The notes: generated by a model from the letters alone, not told the origin. 49,865 bases of DNA from Flavobacteriaceae bacterium UBA2765 (GCA_002352665.1 DEIV01000044.1:1-49865); one strand, 5' to 3'; counted from the stretch's first letter, positions 8,414 through 16,777 are shown. Numbers and translations are program-made.

Positions 8414-9055
8414 TTAGACAAACTGATTTAACAACTCTTTTTTAACTTCATGTATGCCGTCAAAAGTGATAATGTTGGCAGTATCCCCAAACAATTCATA
8501 AAAACGTTGTATTGAAATTACCATATTTGCTTCTGTTAAATATTCATCTTGAGAACCATAAATTAAGGTAACTTTGGTTTTCCCTCCAAAATATGTAAAA
8601 TCTTGACTATTCAATTCTTGCGGAATCCCACCAGACAACAATAAAAGCTTGGTACATTTTAATTTTCTACTTGCCAAATATCTTGTCATAATAGAAACTC
8701 CTTGAGAATATCCTAAAACAATTAGATTAACATTATTTGGCAATGCCTCTGCTTCGAGAACAGCATCAAAATAACGCATTACATTTTTTGTTTCTTTGAC
8801 CGTGTTTTCTTTAGTAAGCCAACTTGCTCCAACATGTCTATACTTAGATCCCAAATAATACTTACTTGGAGCTTGTGGAGCAATAATATAATTTTCTTCA
8901 ATGTTTAATTGATCAAAATATTTTAAAAAATATCTACTCAAATAACCTATTCCATGACTCACAAACCAAACATGCTTTGTTTTGGCCGTTAACGTGTTTA
9001 AAGTTGAATATGAATTTGTTGATTGATAAGAAACCTCTTTTTCTATAGTTTTCAT
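8414..9055 (-). CDS. Alpha/beta hydrolase of the carboxylesterase/phospholipase type
   Basis: 213 residues, no signal peptide. VWFVSHGIGYLSRYF supplies the oxyanion-hole HG. The nucleophile elbow is GYSQG with Ser117. Then come LLLSGG, the acid in YGSQDEY and the histidine in FDGIHEV near the C-terminus. This is the order of the small esterase/phospholipase (YpfH-like) group. Substrate unknown. The start codon is the base after the stop of the upstream GH3 gene, so the two are almost certainly one transcript and may act on the same class of compound, for example forming and cleaving an acyl-amide or ester. That coupling is inference. Confidence 0.8.
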   Translation of the reverse strand: MKTIEKEVSYQSTNSYSTLNTLTAKTKHVWFVSHGIGYLSRYFLKYFDQLNIEENYIIAPQAPSKYYLGSKYRHVGASWLTKENTVKETKNVMRYFDAVLEAEALPNNVNLIVLGYSQGVSIMTRYLASRKLKCTKLLLLSGGIPQELNSQDFTYFGGKTKVTLIYGSQDEYLTEANMVISIQRFYELFGDTANIITFDGIHEVKKELLNQFV

Positions 9056-10579
9056 TTATTCTTCTACTGCTATTGACATGTTTAATAATTCATCCATAAA
9101 ATCTCTATTATTTGAAAGTCTTGGTACCTTATGTTGGCCACCCAGTTTACCTTTCTGTTTTAACCAATTATAAAATAATCCCGTCTCCGCCTTATGTACT
9201 TTAGGCATGGTTAAAGTCATGTCATTATAGCGTTTAGCCTCATAATCAGAATTAATGGACTTTAAAGCATTATCTAATAATTCTGTAAAATAATCAATAT
9301 CTTTTGGTGCTTCTTTAAATTCTATCATCCATTCGTGGGCTCCTTGATTTTTACCTTCCATAAAAATTGGTGCAACTGTAAATTCCATTATTTCTGCATT
9401 GGTTTTTTCGCATACCTGCCTTAATGAATCTTCTGCATTTTCAATAATCAATTCTTCTCCAAAAACATTGATAAAATGTTTAGTCCTTCCGGTAATCTTT
9501 ATCCGATAAGGATCTAAAGAAACAAACTTAATGGTATCGCCTATTAAGTATCTCCATAAGCCCGAATTGGTAGTGATTATAATGGCATAATTAATTTCCA
9601 ATTTTACTTCTTCTAAAGAGATAGCTATCGAATTTTCGCCGTTAAATTCTGACATAGGAATAAATTCATAAAAAATGCCATAATCTAACATCAATAACAA
9701 ATCAGTCGAATTATTCGTATCCTGAATGGCAAAAAAACCTTCTGAGGCATTGTAAGTCTCATAGTATTTAAAGTCCTTTTTAGGAATTAACTTTTTGTAT
9801 TGTTCTCGGTAAGGATTAAAATTTACACCTCCATGAAAATACACCTCTAAATTTGGCCAGACTTCTAAGATATTATGCTTTCCTGTTTTTTTTAATACAG
9901 CATTTAATAATACTAACATCCAAGAAGGTACACCAACCAAACTGGTAATATTTTCATCTATAGTTTCATTTACAATAGCTTCCATCTTGGTTTCCCACTC
10001 ACTCATCAAGGCTACTTCAGTTTTTGGTGCACTACTAAAATCAGCCCAAAAAGGCATATTTTCTATAATTATAGCCGATAAATCTCCAAAATAAGAATTA
10101 TTGTCTTCATAAATTGCACTACTACCTCCCAAACGTAATCCTCTGCCATTAAACAATCCCGCATCTTCATTATTATTAATATAAAGAGCTAACATATCTT
10201 TGCCTGCCTTTAAATGACAATTTTCTAAGGCTTCACTACTTACAGGAATAAATTTACTTTTGGCATTAGTAGTACCGCTGGACTTTGCAAACCACTGTAT
10301 ATGACTAGGCCAAAATAGATTTTGTTCACCTTTTCTAGTTCGTTCAATTAAGGGTTCAAAAGTTTCATATTTCTGAATAGGCAAACGCTTGGCAAAGGTT
10401 TCATAATTATAAATAGTACTATAGTCATATTGTTTACCCATTTCAGTTTCGCGGGCAACATCTAAAAGACGCATTAACAACTCTTGTTGTACATCAATAG
10501 GATACTTTAGAAAAAGCTCCATTTGATGCTTTCTCTTCTTTAAAAACCAAGAAACAACCGTGTTAAATAAAGGTAACAT
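9056..10579 (-). CDS. GH3-family acyl-acid amido synthetase-like protein
   Basis: 507 residues, full length for the GH3 (auxin-responsive promoter) family of the ANL adenylating superfamily. Visible marks are SSGTTNAKSKFIPVS (the ATP-binding motif 1 style), YNASEGFFAIQ, and LWRYLIGDTIKF followed by KITGRTKHFINVFGEELI (motifs 2 and 3). In plants the family joins amino acids to jasmonate, auxin or benzoates through acyl-AMP. The physiological substrate of the Bacteroidetes branch is not established to my knowledge. The gene directly abuts the downstream hydrolase with no gap. It is divergent from purE, with which it shares a 99-bp intergenic region. Confidence 0.88.
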   Translation of the reverse strand: MLPLFNTVVSWFLKKRKHQMELFLKYPIDVQQELLMRLLDVARETEMGKQYDYSTIYNYETFAKRLPIQKYETFEPLIERTRKGEQNLFWPSHIQWFAKSSGTTNAKSKFIPVSSEALENCHLKAGKDMLALYINNNEDAGLFNGRGLRLGGSSAIYEDNNSYFGDLSAIIIENMPFWADFSSAPKTEVALMSEWETKMEAIVNETIDENITSLVGVPSWMLVLLNAVLKKTGKHNILEVWPNLEVYFHGGVNFNPYREQYKKLIPKKDFKYYETYNASEGFFAIQDTNNSTDLLLMLDYGIFYEFIPMSEFNGENSIAISLEEVKLEINYAIIITTNSGLWRYLIGDTIKFVSLDPYRIKITGRTKHFINVFGEELIIENAEDSLRQVCEKTNAEIMEFTVAPIFMEGKNQGAHEWMIEFKEAPKDIDYFTELLDNALKSINSDYEAKRYNDMTLTMPKVHKAETGLFYNWLKQKGKLGGQHKVPRLSNNRDFMDELLNMSIAVEE

Positions 10580-10585
10580 TTTCTA

Positions 10586-10617
10586 TTTGATGTTTAAAAA
10601 CGATAATACTATCTTTG
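10586..10617 (+). promoter_or_regulatory. Consensus promoter of purE
   Basis: TTTG at 10586-10589, a 20-base spacer, then TATCTTTG at 10610-10617: a full match to the Bacteroidetes -33/-7 consensus. Predicted start about 10624, leaving a leader of about 55 bases before the purE ATG. No structured element or terminator was seen in that leader. Confidence 0.7.
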
Positions 10618-10678
10618 AACAATAAAAATACAATATTTCTAGTAATTTTATTTTACAAATTGAAAAAACAAATAAGAT

Positions 10679-11164
10679 ATGGCTAAAGTAGGTATAATAA
10701 TGGGCAGTATTTCTGATATGCCGGTGATGCAGGATGCAATAAATATTTTACATGATTTTAATATAGACACAGAAATTGACATTGTTTCGGCCCATAGAAC
10801 ACCAGATAAATTAGTTGATTATGCAAAAAATGCTCATCAGAGAGGTATTTGCGTTATTGTTGCCGGTGCCGGAGGTGCTGCTCATTTACCCGGTATGGTA
10901 GCTGCTATGAGTCCTCTACCTGTTATAGGTGTTCCTGTAAAATCTAGCAATTCTATTGACGGATGGGATTCAATCTTGTCTATTCTACAAATGCCGGGAG
11001 GTGTACCCGTAGCTACAGTTGCCCTTAATGGAGCAAAAAATGCGGGAATTTTAGCCGCTCAAATTATTGGTAGTGCTGACCAAAAAGTACAACAAATAAT
11101 TGTTGATTATAAAGAAAGTTTAAAGGATAAAGTGAATAAGGATGCGGATGATTTAATAAAATAA
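10679..11164 (+). CDS. purE: N5-carboxyaminoimidazole ribonucleotide mutase PurE
   Basis: 161 residues, class I PurE length. Converts N5-CAIR to CAIR in purine synthesis. Signature GSISDMPVM (residues 9-17), SAHRTPD with the catalytic His, AGAGGAAHLPGM and GVPVKS are all present. purK, often adjacent, is not here: the region upstream holds only the promoter and the divergent GH3 gene. The M3 peptidase gene follows after about 220 bases that contain a gene remnant. Confidence 0.96.
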   Translation: MAKVGIIMGSISDMPVMQDAINILHDFNIDTEIDIVSAHRTPDKLVDYAKNAHQRGICVIVAGAGGAAHLPGMVAAMSPLPVIGVPVKSSNSIDGWDSILSILQMPGGVPVATVALNGAKNAGILAAQIIGSADQKVQQIIVDYKESLKDKVNKDADDLIK

Positions 11165-11228
11165 ATTCCAAAAATGAAATTCCAAATTCCAAAAAAATTA
11201 GTTTAATTAAGTTAACACTCATATATAA

Positions 11229-11345
11229 ATAGTAAATTTCAAAATTAAAGACTTAAACGAAACTCATGAAAATGAATTATCTGATTTAATTCAAGAAGCT
11301 GAGGAACTTAGAAAAATACTTTCTACCATAATTAATAAAGCCTAA
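11229..11345 (+). pseudogene. C-terminal remnant resembling a four-helix-bundle (S23-type) protein
   Basis: An open stretch with no start codon, closed upstream by a stop at 11226, encodes KIKDLNETHENELSDLIQEA and then EELRKILSTIINKA before its stop. The L..EA.EL.KIL..II pattern resembles the last helix of the 23S-intervening/four-helix-bundle proteins that are frequent and mobile in flavobacteria. The AT-rich lead-in at 11164-11200 repeats AATTCCAAA several times. Short, degenerate and recognised from memory only. Confidence 0.35.
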
Positions 11346-11384
11346 TACTTTGGAATTTTTTCATTGACATTTTAATTTTTTTTT

Positions 11385-13418
11385 ATGAATCCATTATTAC
11401 AACCATTTAACACCCCACATACAACTGCTCCATTTTCTAAAATCAATAACGAACATTTTAAACCTGCTTTTAAGGAGGCAATTGCTAAAGCAAAAGTAGA
11501 AATTGATACGATCACTGAAAATGAAGAAAAACCTAGCTTTCAAAATACCATTGAAAAATTAGACTTTTCGGGCTATACATTAGATAGGTTATCATCTGTT
11601 TTTTTTAATTTGAATTCGGCAGAAACCAATGATGAAATCCAAAAAATTGCTCAAGAGATATCGCCATGGTTATCAGAATTCTCTAATGATGTTAGCCTAA
11701 ATGAAAAATTATTTAAACGTGTAAAATCAGTTTATGATACTAGAAAAATATTAGACTTAACTGTTGAGCAAGCTACCTTATTAGATAAAAAGTATAAAAG
11801 TTTTACTAGAAACGGAGCCAACTTAAATGAAGCTGACAAAAAAACATTAAGAGAAATTGATAAACAGCTCTCTACACGCTCCCTACAATTTGGCGAAAAT
11901 GTTTTGGCAGAGACCAATGACTACCAACTACATATTACGGATGAGCATCAGTTAAATGGTCTACCGGAAGGTGCTAAAGAAGCGGCTAAAATGATCGCTA
12001 AAGAAAAAGACCTTGAAGGATGGGTAATCACCTTAGACTATCCTAGTTATATTCCGTTTATGACTTATGCTGATGATAGATCCTTACGTGAAAAATTGGC
12101 AAAAGCATTTGGGGCAAGAGCATTTCAAGACAATAAAAATGACAATCAACAAATTGTGTTGAACATTGTAAAACTTCGCCACCAACGTGCCAATTTATTA
12201 GGCTATAAAACCCATGCTCATTTTGTTTTGGAAGAACGTATGGCCGAAACGCCTGAAAAAGTGCTATCCTTTTCAAATGAATTATTAGCAAAAGCAAAAC
12301 CCGCCGCCCAACGAGAATTTCAGCAATTATCGGATTTTGCAAAAAAAGATGGTATTGATCAATTACAAAAATGGGATGGAGCTTATTATTCAGAGAAACT
12401 AAAAAAAGAATTATTCGATCTAGATCAAGAAGCTTTAAAACCCTATTTTAAATTAGAAAGTGTCATTGAAGGGGTATTTTTAATAGCTCACAAATTATTC
12501 GGATTGCAATTCAATGAAGTTAACACGATTGACAAATACCATGAAGAAGTAAAAACGTATGAAGTAACAACTATAGCCGGAGATTTTATTTCCGTTTTTT
12601 ATGCCGATTTCTTTCCAAGAAAAGGAAAACGAAATGGTGCATGGATGACTTCTTATAAGAATCAATGGAAAACAGCAGGAGAAAATTCCAGACCACATGT
12701 TTCTATAGTTTGTAATTTTACCAAACCTACGGACACCAAACCTTCATTATTGACTTTTAATGAAGTAACTACCTTGTTCCATGAATTTGGCCATGCCCTA
12801 CATGGAATGCTGGCTAATACTACGTACCCAAGCTTATCAGGAACAAGTGTATATTGGGATTTTGTTGAACTACCCAGTCAATTGTTAGAGAATTGGTGTT
12901 ATGAAAAAGAAGCTTTAGACCTCTTTGCAAAACATTATGAAACCAATGAGCCTATCCCCATGGAAATGGTTCAAAAAATTAAAGATTCCTCGAACTTCTT
13001 AGAAGGTATGCAAACCTTACGTCAATTGAGTTTTGGCCTATTGGATATGCAATGGCATGGTGCTGGTAAGTCGCCAGAGAAAATTAAAAATGTAAAAGAA
13101 TATGAATTAAAAGCTTTTGCCGACACCCAATTGTACCCTGATGTTGCTGAAAATTGTATGAGTACAGCATTTTCTCATATTTTTCAGGGAGGTTACTCTT
13201 CTGGGTATTACAGTTATAAATGGGCAGAAGTGCTAGATGCTGATGCCTTTGAATATTTTAAAGAAAATGGGATATTCAACAAAGAAATCGCTGAAAAGTT
13301 TGCTGAAAATGTACTTTCTAAAGGAGGTACAGATAAACCGATGGACCTATACAAACGTTTTCGTGGTGCAGCACCTAGTAGTGATGCACTGTTGAAACGA
13401 GCAGGATTATTGAACTAG
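11385..13418 (+). CDS. M3-family zinc metallopeptidase (peptidyl-dipeptidase Dcp/oligopeptidase A type)
   Basis: 677 residues with no signal peptide, so probably a cytosolic oligopeptidase that trims peptide products. The zinc site HEFGH lies at residues 466-470 (LFHEFGHALHGM), with the third ligand Glu in the WDFVELPSQLLENW segment. The C-terminal FSHIFQGGYSSGYYSYKWAEVLDADAF pattern (given in parts: FSHIFQGGYS, YYSYKWAEVL) is the M3 substrate-binding loop. The N-terminus NPLLQPFNTPHTTAPFSKI is typical of the Bacteroidetes Dcp-like group. Dcp versus PrlC specificity cannot be decided here. Confidence 0.93.
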   Translation: MNPLLQPFNTPHTTAPFSKINNEHFKPAFKEAIAKAKVEIDTITENEEKPSFQNTIEKLDFSGYTLDRLSSVFFNLNSAETNDEIQKIAQEISPWLSEFSNDVSLNEKLFKRVKSVYDTRKILDLTVEQATLLDKKYKSFTRNGANLNEADKKTLREIDKQLSTRSLQFGENVLAETNDYQLHITDEHQLNGLPEGAKEAAKMIAKEKDLEGWVITLDYPSYIPFMTYADDRSLREKLAKAFGARAFQDNKNDNQQIVLNIVKLRHQRANLLGYKTHAHFVLEERMAETPEKVLSFSNELLAKAKPAAQREFQQLSDFAKKDGIDQLQKWDGAYYSEKLKKELFDLDQEALKPYFKLESVIEGVFLIAHKLFGLQFNEVNTIDKYHEEVKTYEVTTIAGDFISVFYADFFPRKGKRNGAWMTSYKNQWKTAGENSRPHVSIVCNFTKPTDTKPSLLTFNEVTTLFHEFGHALHGMLANTTYPSLSGTSVYWDFVELPSQLLENWCYEKEALDLFAKHYETNEPIPMEMVQKIKDSSNFLEGMQTLRQLSFGLLDMQWHGAGKSPEKIKNVKEYELKAFADTQLYPDVAENCMSTAFSHIFQGGYSSGYYSYKWAEVLDADAFEYFKENGIFNKEIAEKFAENVLSKGGTDKPMDLYKRFRGAAPSSDALLKRAGLLN

Positions 13419-13542
13419 ACACATCTTTTGTTTTGTGAATTAATGAACATCTAATTTATTAAAAAGTTCGTTATTTTTTTAAACTAATTGACTTGAAGCT
13501 CGAAGAAAGAAGCTCGAAGTATTTGAAGCAGAATTAAGCTTC

Positions 13543-13593
13543 TTCCCTTTTCAAGTGAAGGTGGCCAAGCCTAAGCTAGGACGGAAGGGTTTC
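13543..13593. repeat. Palindrome-containing intergenic repeat (type C)
   Basis: TTCCCTTTTCAAGTGAAGG followed by TGGCCAAGCCTAAG and ACGGAAGGGTTTC. It has a stem around CCTT..AAGG and a second GCC-rich part. I recognise this form (an AAGGGAAGGTGGC...CGGAAGGG core) as a dispersed intergenic repeat of flavobacterial genomes. Just upstream (13498-13519) GAAGCTCGAA is present twice in tandem. It occupies the gap between the M3 peptidase and the HAD remnant. Confidence 0.5.
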
Positions 13594-13621
13594 TATTCTT
13601 TAACTAATATCATTGATATAC

Positions 13622-13988
13622 ATGAAAATAAAACTCATTTGCTCAGATATAGATGGCACTTACTAAATAAAGATAGAGTACTGTATTCTAGAACAATACA
13701 GCTATGAAGGATAACATTTCCATGTTGTCTATTTTGATTTCATCCAGAATGCCTCAAGCTATGTTGCATTTACAAGCAGCAATAAATATTGCTCATTTAA
13801 CATTGATTGTTTATAATAGTAGACTACATATTTATATTGAATATGTACAATATACAACAGAAAAGCTAAAACCTGTTGATACCGGAGAGCCAGTTCAAAA
13901 TGCAAAAAAAGAAGTTCTGTTTGTAGCCAATAAAACTACCTTAGCTAATATTGATGATGGTGTAGCTGTATTTTTAGAAAAGATTTAG
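13622..13988 (+). pseudogene. Decayed Cof-type HAD phosphatase gene
   Basis: The ATG at 13622 opens MKIKLICSDIDGT, the HAD motif I of Cof-type sugar-phosphate phosphatases, and hits a stop two codons later. Shifting frame continues the homology: NKDRVLYSRTIQ, then MKDN...ILISSRMPQAMLHLQ and LIVYNSRL in the frame of 13704-13988. The same frame then jumps directly to a family C-terminus, DTGEPVQNAKKEVLFVANKT and NIDDGVAVFLEK. About 130-150 central residues, including the cap domain, are missing and there are at least two frameshifts. The last four bases overlap the convergent glycosyltransferase stop. Confidence 0.75.
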
Positions 13989-15223
13989 TTCCTGTTTTTC
14001 TCTTCAATCCATTTACTCAGATACTTTGTACTTTGTAATGTGTGATGTTGTAATAGGGCTCCAACAAAATTGCGATTTCTATGAACTTCCAGCTTTTGCA
14101 GAATTTCATCAATTTTTTGCAAGAGTCTTGCTGACAACTTGGTTTTATCATATATGAAATTGATAATTTTTATGCCGTTTTGCTGACATTTCTCCCAGTT
14201 AGATTTATCGGTATATAATTCAACTGCTTTATCAGCAAATTTTTGAGAGTCATTTTCAATAAAGCCATTCCATGGTAAATTGGCATGCATTCCTTCTGCA
14301 CCTATAGTAGTCGTTACAGAAGGTGTTCCATTTTGCATGGCTTCAATTAATTTTCCTTTAAGACCAGCACCAAATTGTAATGGAGCTATTAAAACTTTTG
14401 CATTGGCTATGACTTTATGGGCATCTTCAGCTCTACCCTTGACTATAAAATTTTCTTTATCATTATGTAGATCAGTTACTTTTTGATTGGCATAAGCTCC
14501 ATAGATCAGCAATCTTGTATTGGGTAATTGCTTATTGATCAAGGGCCAAATGCTCTTTTTCAAATACAAAACCGATTGCCAATTGGGTTCATGTTTAAAA
14601 TTGCCAATACTTATAAAGTCGTATCTATCTTTATAATTAGGTTTTTGTAAAATTGTCTCTTCCGAAATGGTATGTAGCATAAATGGAAGCTCTAGTAAAA
14701 TAGTTGTAGAAATTTTAAAATGCTCCGTTAGTATTTTATATTCAAAAGAAGATATAATTAAGGATAGATCGCATCTATAAATACTGGCAATCTCCCGTTT
14801 GGTAATCTCTAAATTATGAAGTAGAGGTAACTCAAAATTTGCTTCTTTTTTAAACATTTTTTGCCTTGCCTGTCGTAAACAATGTAAATCTTCAGTATCC
14901 AAAATTCTAACAGCATCAGGGCAATTTTCGGTCACTCTCCAACCGAATTGTTCTTCACTAATAAACCTATCAAATACCACTATATCCGGTTGTAAATTCT
15001 TTGCAAATACATCAAAACTGTCATTATTGAGTTCAATGGGAACCTTAACAACTCCTAATACCTTCAAATCATCAGCAAAAGAACTTTCTTGAGCAGCACT
15101 AGCAAATACAACCTCATAATTATTCTCTTTAAAAAAAGAAATCAGTTGCAGCATTCTGCTTCCTGCTGCTGTTGATGTTGATTCTGGAAAAACCAACCCG
15201 ATAAATAGTACTTTTTTCATCAT
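13985..15223 (-). CDS. Family 4 (GT-B) glycosyltransferase
   Basis: 412 residues, no signal peptide. The N-terminal Rossmann half begins MKKVLFIGLVFPESTSTAAG with a Gly-rich acceptor loop; the C-terminal half has ISIGNFKHEPNWQSV, RLLIYGAY, IVKGRAED and the donor-site segment APLQFGAGLKGKLIEAMQNG with the family E(x7)-type glutamate region. It probably transfers a sugar to a surface polysaccharide or lipid; donor and acceptor are unknown. No other polysaccharide genes are adjacent, so the gene stands alone between a pseudogene and the GbsR locus. Two ATGs in tandem at the start make either possible. Confidence 0.82.
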   Translation of the reverse strand: MMKKVLFIGLVFPESTSTAAGSRMLQLISFFKENNYEVVFASAAQESSFADDLKVLGVVKVPIELNNDSFDVFAKNLQPDIVVFDRFISEEQFGWRVTENCPDAVRILDTEDLHCLRQARQKMFKKEANFELPLLHNLEITKREIASIYRCDLSLIISSFEYKILTEHFKISTTILLELPFMLHTISEETILQKPNYKDRYDFISIGNFKHEPNWQSVLYLKKSIWPLINKQLPNTRLLIYGAYANQKVTDLHNDKENFIVKGRAEDAHKVIANAKVLIAPLQFGAGLKGKLIEAMQNGTPSVTTTIGAEGMHANLPWNGFIENDSQKFADKAVELYTDKSNWEKCQQNGIKIINFIYDKTKLSARLLQKIDEILQKLEVHRNRNFVGALLQHHTLQSTKYLSKWIEEKNRN

Positions 15224-15257
15224 GCTAAAATAAGTTAAACTTTTCCAGTAATAAAAT

Positions 15258-15283
15258 AAACTTTCAATTTTTTCTGAAAGTTT
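15258..15283. promoter_or_regulatory. Operator palindrome upstream of the GbsR-type regulator
   Basis: AAACTTTCA (15258-15266), an 8-base spacer ATTTTTTC, then TGAAAGTTT (15275-15283): perfect 9-base arms. It covers the -33 region of the promoter whose -7 box is at 15296-15303, the position expected of an autorepression site. The same half-sites and nearly the same spacer recur at 15828-15847 in front of the desaturase gene. See the finding. Confidence 0.65.
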
Positions 15284-15295
15284 AAAAATAATTTA

Positions 15296-15303
15296 TATAT
15301 TTG
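15296..15303 (+). promoter_or_regulatory. -7 promoter box of the GbsR-type gene
   Basis: TATATTTG matches TAnnTTTG exactly. Only four bases separate it from the ATG at 15308, so transcription should start at or next to the start codon and the mRNA is probably leaderless. Confidence 0.65.
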
Positions 15304-15307
15304 CACT

Positions 15308-15811
15308 ATGCAATACAAAGAGGCCAAAGATAAATTTATAAGTACTTGGGGAAGTTTGGGTACACTTTGGGGAATTAATAAAGCCATGGCTCAGATACAA
15401 GCTTTGTTATTTATTTCTACCAAGCCCTTATCTATGGAAGAAATTATGGTAGCATTAAAAATTTCACGCGGTAATACAAGTACAAATTTACGACAACTTA
15501 TAGATTGGGGTATAGTATCAAAAATATTGATTACAGGAGAACGTAAAGAGTATTTCACTACAGAAAAAGACGTACAAGAGTTAGCAAGACATATTGCAAA
15601 AGAAAGAAGCAGACGCGAAATTCAACCTGTAATTAAAATATTAAAAGAAATTTCAAGCATAAAAGACGATAAAACTGATAATACCAAAGAACTGATAAAA
15701 CAAACAAAAGCTTTACATGATTTAGCTGAAACAGCCGATCTTATGTTGCATAAAATTGTAAATCAGGAACAAAATTGGATTACAAAATCTTTATTAAAAT
15801 TGATAAAATAA
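15308..15811 (+). CDS. GbsR/MarR-family winged-helix transcriptional regulator
   Basis: 167 residues. The N-terminal winged helix includes WGINKAMAQIQALLFIS, LSMEEIMVALKISRGN and the recognition-helix stretch ISRGNTSTNLRQLIDWG, then the wing around ITGERKEYFTT. This is the GbsR subfamily layout (family first known from glycine-betaine control in Bacillus). The second half is helical and probably dimerises. It is followed on the same strand by a desaturase-like gene and an epimerase-like gene. Matching palindromes sit in front of itself and of the desaturase, so autoregulation plus control of the downstream pair is the simplest reading. The inducing signal is unknown. Confidence 0.85.
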   Translation: MQYKEAKDKFISTWGSLGTLWGINKAMAQIQALLFISTKPLSMEEIMVALKISRGNTSTNLRQLIDWGIVSKILITGERKEYFTTEKDVQELARHIAKERSRREIQPVIKILKEISSIKDDKTDNTKELIKQTKALHDLAETADLMLHKIVNQEQNWITKSLLKLIK

Positions 15812-15827
15812 AAAAATTTAAACTTAT

Positions 15828-15847
15828 ATTTCAATATTTTCTGAAAT
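15828..15847. promoter_or_regulatory. Second copy of the operator, upstream of the desaturase-like gene
   Basis: ATTTCA (15828-15833), spacer ATATTTTC, TGAAAT (15842-15847). Compared with 15261-15280 it matches in 17 of 20 positions: the shared pattern is nTTTCAATnTTTTCTGAAAn, with the two outer bases changed in a compensated way (C..G to A..T), which supports selection on the palindrome. No clear TAnnTTTG box follows within the 17 bases before the ATG at 15865. Confidence 0.6.
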
Positions 15848-15864
15848 TTTAAAACTTTATAAAA

Positions 15865-16767
15865 ATGAATACTTTAATAGACAAAAACATTGGAACCGTT
15901 GAATTTTCATCGCCTAAAACACTATGGTTATATTTTATCTTAATCCCAATACTATGGATTGATTATAGTAAAATTGACCTAAAATTATCTCTAATTACGT
16001 TTGGCATAACTTGTCTAACGGTATGTTTAGGCCATTCAATTGGCTTACATCGCGGAGTTATTCACAAAACATACAATACATCTAGGACTTTCAAAAACAT
16101 ACTAATTTATCTATTTGTTTTATCAGGTCTAGGAAGTCCTTTAAACTGGATAAAGCTTCATTACTATAGAGATTATTGGCAAAATCGTCAAGATTGTCCA
16201 AAATATTTTGCTTACAAGCATACTATAATACAAGACTATTGGTGGAATTTACATCTACAATTTACCGCTAAAGATATTGAAAGATATACCATTCCAAAAG
16301 AAGATTTAAATGATAAATGGATACTGTGGTTACACAAAACCTGGTACTTACATAATATATTCTTTATGATTATTGTTTATATCCTTTCAGATTTAAATTC
16401 CTTATTAGTGATTATGTTTTTAAGGATAGGAATAACTATTCTTGGACATTGGTATATCGGTTTTGCCACACATAAATATGGCTATTCTAGATTTGAAATA
16501 GAGCATGCAAATGAAAGTGCTTACAATGATGTAATATTAGGACTTATATCCTTTGGTGAGGGCTTTCACAACAATCATCATGCTCACCCTAAATCAGCTA
16601 AATTCTCTTTAAAATGGTACGAAATTGATTTAGGTTGGTATCTAATACTACTATTAAAAAGATTAAAATTAATACATAATGTACAGGAAGCAGGAGTTGC
16701 AAATACAAAAAAACAACAAGCCAAAAAGAATAACCGATTCAAATGGAGTTTCCCATGGAATCAATAA
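15865..16767 (+). CDS. Membrane fatty-acid desaturase-like di-iron protein
   Basis: 300 residues with four or so hydrophobic segments. First histidine box GHSIGLHRG (HxxxxH) and third box GEGFHNNHHAHP (HxxHH) fit the acyl-CoA/acyl-lipid delta-9 desaturase superfamily. The second box, normally HxxHH, reads LHYYRDYWQNRQD and lacks the paired histidines. Similar HxxRDxxQ forms occur in a bacterial side branch I remember, so this may be an enzyme with an altered metal site or different reaction (desaturase, hydroxylase). A palindromic operator lies 17 bases upstream, and the epimerase-like gene follows 10 bases downstream. Confidence 0.75.
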   Translation: MNTLIDKNIGTVEFSSPKTLWLYFILIPILWIDYSKIDLKLSLITFGITCLTVCLGHSIGLHRGVIHKTYNTSRTFKNILIYLFVLSGLGSPLNWIKLHYYRDYWQNRQDCPKYFAYKHTIIQDYWWNLHLQFTAKDIERYTIPKEDLNDKWILWLHKTWYLHNIFFMIIVYILSDLNSLLVIMFLRIGITILGHWYIGFATHKYGYSRFEIEHANESAYNDVILGLISFGEGFHNNHHAHPKSAKFSLKWYEIDLGWYLILLLKRLKLIHNVQEAGVANTKKQQAKKNNRFKWSFPWNQ

Positions 16768-16777
16768 TATTAATATC

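Noticed and set aside
12058..12698. Minus-strand open frames inside the M3 peptidase gene
   Set aside because: They are shadows of a full-length, motif-complete gene on the plus strand and show no family features.
16679..16777. Upstream in-frame start for the TIGR01777 protein
   Set aside because: It would overlap the desaturase coding region and put 33 unrelated residues before the Rossmann loop, which normally begins at residue 3-5.
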